DNA of 46,403 bases from Chloroflexota bacterium. GTDB lineage: Bacteria; Chloroflexota; Dehalococcoidia; Lucifugimonadales; UBA2962. The translations under genes and the position numbers were made by a program. Shown piece after piece: positions 16,409 to 23,285 of the stretch; position 1 is the stretch's first letter; each line of letters begins with the position of its first letter. A model generated the notes under the pieces. That model was not told the origin of the DNA. It did not search any database and saw only the letters and a list, made by a program, of their open reading frames with translations. The DNA is taken from the NCBI GenBank assembly GCA_003228095.2, contig QGNM01000010.1:1-46403 (forward strand), written 5' to 3'.

Positions 16409-17350
16409 TTGAATTATTCAGAAATTAAAGCAGAAATAATTGGGCCAGCTGTTCTCATAATGACTCCATTTGATTCGGATTATAAATTAAATACAGATGC
16501 ATTAAAAAAGAATGTTCGACATATAGTTGATGGAGGTATTTCACGTGGCAAAGGCTTTATTATTTGCCCAGCAGGAACCGGAGAATATAATACTCTCTCA
16601 AGAGATGAACACATAAAAGTAGTCTCTGCTGCCCAAGACGCTGCCCAAGGAGATATAGAAATTATTGCTGGAATAGCCTCTAGTTCACATTTTGAAGTCA
16701 TTGAAAGATGTAACGCAGCCCTTGAACAAGGAGTCAAGATAGCGATGGTACCTCCTCCTTATTACTATCACGGCATGGACCAAGAAGGGGTCATTCACTG
16801 GTACTCTGAAATAGCAAAACACACTGAAATAGGACTTATGATATATGATCAATCTTGGAGAAGTTTGGGGGGGAATGTAGATGGGCCCACTACAGAAAAA
16901 CTAATTAACAATATTGAGAGTGTAGTGTCCATTAAAAGAGGCTTCCTTCCATCTTTTCAAGATTATGTAGATACACTAGATAGATTTTCAGATAAATTGG
17001 CAATTGTTGATAATTCTTATGGGCACACGGCGGGCCTTGCGCATCAACATGGCGCCAAATCATATATCACAGGCGTAGCAGCATTCTGGCCCGAGGGTGA
17101 AGCTAAATTTTGGCAACTATTAGAAGACGGAAAGTATGCTGAGGCTGACAAATTCCACTCCCGACAAGCCACTTTTTGGAGGTTAGTTGATGAAGGTTTT
17201 GAGGGGTATGCCACTAACGTCCTTAAGGCTGCAGCTGAATATGTAGGAATTAATGCAGGTAGTGTTAGGCCTCCTTTTAGAGATCTAAACAACGTGGAAA
17301 AAGAGTCTTTGGCAAAAATACTAGCTGATCTAGGGGTAAAAAAAAGATAA
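16409..17350 (+). CDS. Dihydrodipicolinate synthase/N-acetylneuraminate lyase family protein
   Basis: Class I aldolase of the DapA/NanA family, 313 residues (TIM barrel). The Schiff-base lysine is K176 in VVSIKRG. The usual catalytic tyrosine motif (YNxP) is replaced by IYDQS with Y146 retained, and the GTTGE loop reads AGTGE (55-59). These changes argue against true DapA in lysine synthesis and for a catabolic lyase or dehydratase acting on a 2-keto acid. The start is TTG 16409, supported by TAGGGG at 16395-16400 about eight bases upstream; no in-frame ATG gives a complete N-terminus. It converges on the amidohydrolase gene with 23 bases between stops. Substrate unknown. Confidence 0.85.
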   Translation: MNYSEIKAEIIGPAVLIMTPFDSDYKLNTDALKKNVRHIVDGGISRGKGFIICPAGTGEYNTLSRDEHIKVVSAAQDAAQGDIEIIAGIASSSHFEVIERCNAALEQGVKIAMVPPPYYYHGMDQEGVIHWYSEIAKHTEIGLMIYDQSWRSLGGNVDGPTTEKLINNIESVVSIKRGFLPSFQDYVDTLDRFSDKLAIVDNSYGHTAGLAHQHGAKSYITGVAAFWPEGEAKFWQLLEDGKYAEADKFHSRQATFWRLVDEGFEGYATNVLKAAAEYVGINAGSVRPPFRDLNNVEKESLAKILADLGVKKR

Positions 17351-17373
17351 GCTAGCAAAGACCAAAAGTCGAC

Positions 17374-18612
17374 TTAAATTAATACCTTACCTGCTCTCTT
17401 AATTAACTGACCTTGGCTAATAATGGTATCAATGTCGTGCAGCTTTCTGATATCAGCCAAAGGATCCCCGTCGACAATCAAAATGTCTGCTGATTTATTC
17501 TTTTCAAGAGTACCGGTCTCTTTATCGATACCTAAGCACTGAGCTGAAGACAAGGTTGAACAAATTATTGCTTCCATTTCAGATATACCCATTCCTTCAA
17601 CCATTGTTTGAGGAGTATAAGCAAAATCTCCAAACCCAACATAAGACATGCCTGTATCTAGGCCAGTAACAAACTTTACCCCCCTGTCCCACATGTCTTT
17701 TAATATTGCGAATCTGCCTTCCAAATCACTTAAACCAGCAGATGACAGTAATTCATCATCTGTAAATGGTATTCCTTTATCAATCCTTATATTGGCTATG
17801 GCTATTGTAGGGTCTACCCAAAGGCCTTTTTCAGCAATTGTATCCGCTATTTCTGGTCTATAATCCCAGATTTCATTAGGATCTGCAGACAACCAAGTCG
17901 AGTGAATAAGATTATGTATCCCGGCCTCTGCGCAATTAATCACACCTTCAGTTCCATGGCAATGTGCTGCAATCCTTACACCAAGTCTGTCAGCATCTTC
18001 TACAGCCAGTCTAAGTACATCCGTCGTGTATTGAGCAGCAAAAACATTGCTACGTGGAGTAAAAACACCTCCCGTCGACATGATTTTTATATAATCCGCC
18101 CCTAGTTTAACTTGGTGTCTAAGCGCCGCAATTACTTGGTCCGCGGTATCCGCTTCAGATCCAAAAAAATTACAGTGTCCTGCAGTAGTAGTTATTGGCG
18201 TGCCAGTAACCAGTAACCTGGGTCCATTTATCTTTCTTTCCTCAACAGCTTTTTTTACGGCAAAAGCTATTTCATTCTTACTCCCAAGATCCCTCACAGT
18301 AGTTACACCAGAAATTAAAGTTTCCCTAACAGCTTCTACTGAACGCATTAAAAGCTCTTCGTTAGATTCAGAAATAACCTGGTCATAGGCTTCCGGTTCT
18401 GCCGAACAGTGCATATGGGCATGCATTTCGATGAATCCGGGCATAATTGTGCCCCCAGGTACTTTAATTATTTCGCCCTCAGGATCATTGCCTATTTGGT
18501 CATACGTAGTAATTGCCTCTATAGCTTCATCTTGAATTATTACTACTCCGTTTTTAATCGGTGTCTGATTAAATCCGTCAATTAGTTGGTCTGCAATTAG
18601 AATGCGTCGCAT
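17374..18612 (-). CDS. Metal-dependent amidohydrolase (imidazolonepropionase-like)
   Basis: Amidohydrolase-superfamily hydrolase, 412 residues, of the imidazolonepropionase/Xaa-Pro dipeptidase-like branch. Metal ligands appear as H64 and H66 (IEMHAHMH), K176 (DYIKIMSTGG, probably carboxylated), H217/H219 (IAAHCHG), H237 (NLIHST) and D319 (VTGLDTG). The N- and C-terminal parts form the usual composite beta-sandwich (ILIADQLIDG; NKSADILIVDGDPLADI). Start choice: the open frame extends to 18687, but AAGGAG sits about seven bases before the ATG at 18612, giving MRRILIADQL, the normal start for this family. Relatives hydrolyse cyclic amides, dipeptides or carbamates; the substrate here is unknown. 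Divergent from the 2-oxoacid dehydrogenase operon. Confidence 0.92.
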   Translation of the reverse strand: MRRILIADQLIDGFNQTPIKNGVVIIQDEAIEAITTYDQIGNDPEGEIIKVPGGTIMPGFIEMHAHMHCSAEPEAYDQVISESNEELLMRSVEAVRETLISGVTTVRDLGSKNEIAFAVKKAVEERKINGPRLLVTGTPITTTAGHCNFFGSEADTADQVIAALRHQVKLGADYIKIMSTGGVFTPRSNVFAAQYTTDVLRLAVEDADRLGVRIAAHCHGTEGVINCAEAGIHNLIHSTWLSADPNEIWDYRPEIADTIAEKGLWVDPTIAIANIRIDKGIPFTDDELLSSAGLSDLEGRFAILKDMWDRGVKFVTGLDTGMSYVGFGDFAYTPQTMVEGMGISEMEAIICSTLSSAQCLGIDKETGTLEKNKSADILIVDGDPLADIRKLHDIDTIISQGQLIKRAGKVLI

Positions 18613-18691
18613 TTGCTGCTCCTTATAGACAGGAATATTAATAGGGGTATCGGGAAGATTATAACGTGAATCTGTAAAGTTGACCAAACAC

Positions 18692-18700
18692 TGCTATAAT
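18692..18700 (+). promoter_or_regulatory. Extended -10 promoter of the 2-oxoacid dehydrogenase operon
   Basis: TGCTATAAT is a perfect extended -10 element (TGn plus TATAAT). No good -35 box lies 17 bases upstream, which is usual for extended -10 promoters. It lies 86 bases before the GTG of the E1 alpha gene. Confidence 0.5.
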
Positions 18701-18740
18701 CTTGCCACCATTAATTTTACGATGCAATCAAGAACTTTTA

Positions 18741-18761
18741 ACCTATTTATTAAAAATAGGT
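18741..18761 (+). promoter_or_regulatory. Hairpin in the leader of the 2-oxoacid dehydrogenase operon
   Basis: ACCTATTT at 18741-18748 pairs with AAATAGGT at 18754-18761 across a five-base loop, 12 bases before the strong AGGAGG (18774-18779). There is no T-run after it, so it is not a normal terminator; it may affect mRNA stability or translation of the first gene. Confidence 0.35.
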
Positions 18762-18786
18762 CCTTAATAACTTAGGAGGTAGAGTT

Positions 18787-19770
18787 GTGACTAAATCTCA
18801 ATCATCAATACCAAAAGATACGCTTATGTGGATGTATGAAACTCTAGTTTTAATTAGACGATTTGAGGAACAAGCAAAAAGAGAAGCTGACCAAGGAAGA
18901 ATCCTAGGAACCCATTCTGCTATAGGTGAAGAGGCTACACCTACAGGAATATGCGCCCATCTACGAGATGACGACTATGTTTTAGGAAACCACCGTAGCC
19001 ACCACCATTGTATAGCAAAAGGCGTAGATATAAATGAGATGATGGCAGAATTGCTCGGTAAGGCAACAGGAACCAATAAAGGGAAAGGTGGCACCATGCA
19101 TATTGCGGATGCCACAAAAGGAATGCTTGGTGCAAATGGAGTGGTTGGATCAAATATTCCAGTTGCAACAGGCTGTGCTCTTTCTGCAAAGGTTCAAGGT
19201 AAAGATAATGTTAGTGTCGTATTTTTTGGAGATGGAGCATCTAGCCAAGGATCATTACATGAGTCAATGAACTTGGCCTCTATATGGAACTTGCCCGTTC
19301 TATTTGTATGTGAAAACAATCGTTACGCCGAATCCACACCTTTTGAGTATGCAGTTGCAGGGCAATCAGTAGCAAATCGAGCAGCAGGATATGGCATGCC
19401 GGGAGTTACGGTTGACGGTCAAAACGTAATTGAGGTTTATGAAGTTGCGGGCGAAGCAGTTGAAAGAGCGAGAAGAGGTGAAGGTCCTACTCTCATAGAG
19501 GCAATGACGTACCGATACCACGGCCATTTTGGGGCTGACAACCCTAGAGGTTACCGCACCGCTGAAGAACAGAAATATTATGAAGACAAAGATTGCATTC
19601 TATATATGGAACAGTTCTTGATAGAAAGCGGGGTCGCTACAAAAGAGCGCCTTGAAGAAATAGATAATGACGCAAAAGCAAAAGTCATCAAAGCTACTCA
19701 ATTTGCTATAGATAGTCCTTATCCAGATCCTTCCGAACTGTTATCTGACGTTTATATAAAATATCCTTAA
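18787..19770 (+). CDS. pdhA: 2-oxoacid dehydrogenase E1 component, alpha subunit (pyruvate/acetoin type)
   Basis: Thiamine-diphosphate-dependent E1 alpha subunit, 327 residues. The TPP-binding motif starts at GDG (148-150, FFGDGASSQGSLHES) and ends at ENN (176-178, VCENNRYAEST). Other family blocks are LIRRFEEQ, GTHSAIGEEA and YRYHGHFGADNPRGYR near the phosphorylation-loop region. It decarboxylates a 2-oxoacid and passes the acyl group to lipoyl-E2. The GTG start is well supported by AGGAGG seven bases upstream. It is the first gene of the operon and is followed after 25 bases by an E1 beta gene. Length and the short N-terminus fit the PdhA/AcoA group of heterotetrameric E1 enzymes; pyruvate or acetoin cannot be told apart by eye. 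Confidence 0.93.
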   Translation: MTKSQSSIPKDTLMWMYETLVLIRRFEEQAKREADQGRILGTHSAIGEEATPTGICAHLRDDDYVLGNHRSHHHCIAKGVDINEMMAELLGKATGTNKGKGGTMHIADATKGMLGANGVVGSNIPVATGCALSAKVQGKDNVSVVFFGDGASSQGSLHESMNLASIWNLPVLFVCENNRYAESTPFEYAVAGQSVANRAAGYGMPGVTVDGQNVIEVYEVAGEAVERARRGEGPTLIEAMTYRYHGHFGADNPRGYRTAEEQKYYEDKDCILYMEQFLIESGVATKERLEEIDNDAKAKVIKATQFAIDSPYPDPSELLSDVYIKYP

Positions 19771-19795
19771 TTCATAATAAATTGGAGATTAAAAC

Positions 19796-20824
19796 ATGGT
19801 AAGCACATCAGTAAGGGCACTTACATACGCGCAGGCAGTTAATGAAGCGTTTCACCAAGAATTTGAAAGAGATCCTTCGGTTATTCTCATGGGAGAAGAT
19901 GTTGCTGGCGGAGCCGGTAGATCAGAATTTGAAGATGCCTGGGGTGGGGTTTTTAAACTCACGGGCGGATTAATAGGAAAATTTGGACCTGAGCGAGTAC
20001 GAGACACACCTATTTCCGAAAATGGCTTTGTAGGAGCGGCTGTAGGTGCTGCAGCAACTGGCCTTAGGCCCATTGCAGATTTGATGTTTGTAGGATTTGT
20101 CGGAGTATGTGGAGATCAGATTTTTAATAATATGTCTAAAATGCATTATATGTTTGGAGGTAAAGTAAAGTTGCCTTTGACCGTGATTACATCCACCGGA
20201 GCAGGTGTTGGTTCAGCTGCTCAACATTCAGAAACCCTATACTCAATTTTTGTCCATTTCCCTGGACTAAAGTGTGTCGCACCGTCAAATCCATACAATG
20301 CCAAAGGACTCCACGCAGCAGCAATCAGGGATGATGACCCAGTAATTGTGTTTAACAATAAACAATTGATGGGAGGAGTTGGTGGAGGGATTCACGTACC
20401 GGAAGATAGTTACGTATTTCCTATCGGTAAAGCCGACCGCCCAAAAGAAGGCACAGACATTACATTAATAGGGATTAGCTACACTACATATCAATGCCTA
20501 AAGGCAGCAGAAATTTTGGAACAAAAAGGTTTCTCGGCCGAAGTTATTGACCTTTTATCATTATCACCCCTGGATGAAGATGCAGTTCTAAGTTCGGTTA
20601 AAAAAACAAGGAACGTTATTATAGTCGATGAAGATTATCCTATGTGTTCTATGGCTTCTGAACTATCCGCGATAATCGCTGAACAGGCTTTCGATTTCTT
20701 AGACTCTCCTCCAATTCGTTTAAATGCTCCTCATGCATCTGTTCCATACAGCCCTGTTCTAGAAGCTGAATATATTCCCTCGCCAGAAAAAATAGCGCAA
20801 GCTGCTTTGTCAATATTGGAATAA
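19796..20824 (+). CDS. pdhB: 2-oxoacid dehydrogenase E1 component, beta subunit, copy 1
   Basis: E1 beta subunit, 342 residues, partner of the alpha subunit in the TPP-dependent heterotetramer. It contains VILMGEDVAGGAGR (E34), DTPISENGFVG (E75, expected to activate the TPP ring), GDQIFNNMSKMHYMFGG, the AAQHSETLYSIFVHFPGLK block and the C-terminal transketolase domain with VIIVDEDYPM. All usual motifs are intact. The ribosome-binding site is GGAG before the ATG. Its stop codon (20822-20824) lies inside the region where the reading frame of a second beta gene becomes recognisable. The protein aligns end to end with that second copy, so the pair arose by gene duplication. Confidence 0.93.
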   Translation: MVSTSVRALTYAQAVNEAFHQEFERDPSVILMGEDVAGGAGRSEFEDAWGGVFKLTGGLIGKFGPERVRDTPISENGFVGAAVGAAATGLRPIADLMFVGFVGVCGDQIFNNMSKMHYMFGGKVKLPLTVITSTGAGVGSAAQHSETLYSIFVHFPGLKCVAPSNPYNAKGLHAAAIRDDDPVIVFNNKQLMGGVGGGIHVPEDSYVFPIGKADRPKEGTDITLIGISYTTYQCLKAAEILEQKGFSAEVIDLLSLSPLDEDAVLSSVKKTRNVIIVDEDYPMCSMASELSAIIAEQAFDFLDSPPIRLNAPHASVPYSPVLEAEYIPSPEKIAQAALSILE

Positions 20825-20898
20825 TTATCAAAACAACAAATAAAAATCACAGACCTTTAACGTTTGTCCAGGCCATAAATGAAGGAATTCGTTTACGA
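20821..20898 (+). other. In-frame N-terminal extension of E1 beta copy 2 without a canonical start
   Basis: The 26 codons before ATG 20899 are open and encode NHRPLTFVQAINEGI followed by RLRMREDSS..., which aligns with VRALTYAQAVNEAFHQEFERDPS at the start of copy 1. The homology shows that this stretch is protein-coding, yet it has no ATG, GTG or TTG. ATA (20821), ATT (20824) and ATC (20827) are the only candidates, with TTGGA at 20816-20820 just upstream. ATA at 20821 would overlap the previous stop as ATAA. Confidence 0.7.
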
Positions 20899-21864
20899 AT
20901 GCGAGAGGACTCTTCAACAATAGTCATGGGGATTGACGTGGCCGGAGCCGCCGGAAAGGCTGATGAAGGTTTTATCGACCCTTTTGGTGGTACCTTTGCA
21001 ATGACAAAAGGATTGATTCAGGAATTCGGTACTTCCAGAGTACTCGACACCCCTATATCTGAGACCGGTTTTGTGGGTGCAGGAGTGGGTGCTGCTGCTG
21101 CTGGTTTACGCCCGCTAGTTGACATGATGTTTGTTGGGTTTATCGGAGTGTGTGGTGATCAAATCTTCAACAACATGGCCAAAATGCACTACATGTTTGG
21201 AGGCAAAGTCAAACTACCCATCACTATCCAAGCACAAACAGCAGCTTCCGGGGGAAATGCAGCTCAGCATTCGGAAACTCTATACTCGATATTTGCACAT
21301 TTTCCTGGACTTAAATGTGTTGTGCCTTCGGACCCATATTCTGCTAAAGGACTCCAAATTGCAGCAATGAAGGACGATGACCCGGTCGTCATTTTTCAAA
21401 GCACCAGGCTAATGGGCGTCAATTTTGACCAACATGTCCCAGAAGAAGCATACGAGTTGCCTATTGGGAAATCTAGAATTGTTAAAACCGGCGATGACGT
21501 TACGTTAATAGGAATTGGCACTACCACCAGAACTTGTATTCAAGCAGCTGAAAGCCTAGCTAAACAAGGATACCAAGCAGAGGTCGTAGATTTGTTGTCG
21601 GTATCACCCATTGATGAAGAGACTATTCTCTCCTCTATTAGTAAAACACGTAAAGTTGTAATAGTAGATGAAGATTACCCAAAATGTTCGGTTGCTTCTG
21701 AACTTTCAGCATTATCTGCTGAAAAAGCATTTGATCTACTCGACGCTCCGCCGGTAAGGGTGACTGCGCCTCATGCGTCGATACCATATTCTTCTGTTCT
21801 TGAACAGTTACATTTTCCAAGTGTAGAAACTGTAACTAAAGCATGTCGAGAAATCCTCGGTTAA
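20899..21864 (+). CDS. pdhB: 2-oxoacid dehydrogenase E1 component, beta subunit, copy 2 (start unclear)
   Basis: Second E1 beta subunit, 321 residues from the first ATG, but homology continues 26 codons upstream (20821-20898), so the true protein is probably about 345 residues. It shares GDQIFNNMAKMHYMFGG, AAQHSETLYSIFAHFPGLK, DTPISETGFVG and VIVDEDYPKCS with copy 1. The conserved MGEDVAG reads MGIDVAG here, losing an acidic residue (I12), and the next loop differs (AGAAGKADEGF against AGGAGRSEFED). The pair differs at many synonymous sites, so the duplication is old. No frame break is seen after the start region. It may give an alternative beta subunit with other substrate preference, a mixed tetramer, or a decaying copy; the clean frame argues against decay. 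Confidence 0.88.
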   Translation: MREDSSTIVMGIDVAGAAGKADEGFIDPFGGTFAMTKGLIQEFGTSRVLDTPISETGFVGAGVGAAAAGLRPLVDMMFVGFIGVCGDQIFNNMAKMHYMFGGKVKLPITIQAQTAASGGNAAQHSETLYSIFAHFPGLKCVVPSDPYSAKGLQIAAMKDDDPVVIFQSTRLMGVNFDQHVPEEAYELPIGKSRIVKTGDDVTLIGIGTTTRTCIQAAESLAKQGYQAEVVDLLSVSPIDEETILSSISKTRKVVIVDEDYPKCSVASELSALSAEKAFDLLDAPPVRVTAPHASIPYSSVLEQLHFPSVETVTKACREILG

Positions 21865-21946
21865 GCCTCATGCTTATTTAAAAAACATTAAATTATTGGT
21901 TCATCATTAAAGTGTTAAAACGATATTCAATAAAACGGAGGAAAAC

Positions 21947-23164
21947 ATGGCTACCGAGATAGTAATGCCTAAACTCGGCATGGTTATGACTGAAGGTACT
22001 GTCTCAAAATGGAATCGAATTCAAGGAGAAGATATTGCTCAGGGCGAAGTCATATTAGAAATAGAAACTGAAAAACTCAATTATGAACTGGAGGCAACTG
22101 TGGCAGGAAAATTGCATCGGGTTGTTTCAGAAGGTGCAATAATACCTGTAAACGGATTGCTTGGCTATCTACTTGAAGCCGGTGAAACTCCACCAGAAAA
22201 GTCAGAAGATACCTCTACTCCAGATAAAGCTAAAGTTGCAACTCAAACCGTTATAAATAAACCTGTCCCTACTAAACAAATAACTGATGGCAATACGATA
22301 CTCTCCACTCCAGGTGCGAGAAAATTAGCTTCTAAATTAGGAATTGATTTGTCTGATGTCGCTCCCACCGGACCAAGAGGCAGGGTAGTAGAAGCAGACG
22401 TAAGGACTCATAGTGAATCAGGAATTGAAACAAAAGATACTATAAATAATGTCACTGAAGCAGTAAAAACTATTATTTCAGGAATGCCTGCCCCTGCCAA
22501 GTTAACCAAAATGTCAGGAATGCGACAAGGCATTGCCTTCCATATGCTCAGCTCTATACAAAGCACGGCACAACTAACATTCACTCTTGATATTCCAGTA
22601 ACAGAACTACAGTCTCAACGAAAAACTTGGTCTAAACAAAATAAAACAGCTATAACAAACACACATGTATATACAAAAATCTGTGCTGAAATCATTAAAC
22701 AACTTCCAATATTCAACTCTATGCTAGCCGACGGTCATATTTATGAGTATGACAAAATTGACATCGGAATTGCCGTGGCGCTACCAGACGGCTTAATAGT
22801 CCCTGTTATAAAAGATATTGTGAATCTATCTCTAGGGGACTTAGCACAACTGACGTCCACTGCAAATAAAAAAGCTCTTGCAGGTAAGCTGAGTCCAGAC
22901 GAAGTTTCTGGAGGAACATTTACTATTAGCGTCTTAGGGGTTGTTGAAGGATTTACTCCAATCTTAAATAGAGGCCAGTCAGCCATTTTAGGTGTCGGGG
23001 TAACCAAGCAAAAGCCAGTTGTTCAAAATGGACAAATCGCTATTAGAGATGTTTGTACATTTAATTTAACAGTTGATCATCAACTAGTAGACGGTGCTGT
23101 AGCCGCTGAATTTATGAAGCTATTTTCGACATATATAGAAAATCCAGATGAAGTCTTTAAATAG
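21947..23164 (+). CDS. pdhC: Dihydrolipoamide acyltransferase E2 of a 2-oxoacid dehydrogenase complex
   Basis: E2 core enzyme, 405 residues, transferring the acyl group from lipoamide to CoA. Domains in order: one lipoyl domain (residues 1-78) with lipoylated K43 in EIETEKLNYE; a Pro/Thr/Lys linker; the peripheral-subunit-binding domain (about 119-152, STPGARKLASKLGIDLSDV); another linker; and the catalytic domain, with H378 and D382 in VDHQLVDGA. A strong GGAGG five bases before the ATG sets the start. The single lipoyl domain and ETEKLNYE flank resemble the PdhC/AcoC group. No E3 (lipoamide dehydrogenase) or lipoate ligase gene is present here, so E3 must be encoded elsewhere. Confidence 0.93.
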   Translation: MATEIVMPKLGMVMTEGTVSKWNRIQGEDIAQGEVILEIETEKLNYELEATVAGKLHRVVSEGAIIPVNGLLGYLLEAGETPPEKSEDTSTPDKAKVATQTVINKPVPTKQITDGNTILSTPGARKLASKLGIDLSDVAPTGPRGRVVEADVRTHSESGIETKDTINNVTEAVKTIISGMPAPAKLTKMSGMRQGIAFHMLSSIQSTAQLTFTLDIPVTELQSQRKTWSKQNKTAITNTHVYTKICAEIIKQLPIFNSMLADGHIYEYDKIDIGIAVALPDGLIVPVIKDIVNLSLGDLAQLTSTANKKALAGKLSPDEVSGGTFTISVLGVVEGFTPILNRGQSAILGVGVTKQKPVVQNGQIAIRDVCTFNLTVDHQLVDGAVAAEFMKLFSTYIENPDEVFK

Positions 23165-23285
23165 CTTGTTTGTATCAATTTAGATAATGTTCAAAGCTGG
23201 GGATTTATAATCAAAAAATCAACATATTCCTACATAAGCCTATCAGAAGGATTCCATCCGTTAAGCAGCTAATCTTCTAATTAAC

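Noticed and set aside
20816-20898. Frameshift fusing the two E1 beta genes
   Set aside because: Copy 1 has a complete C-terminus and its own stop, and copy 2 has its own N-terminal homology, so these are two tandem genes and not one broken gene.
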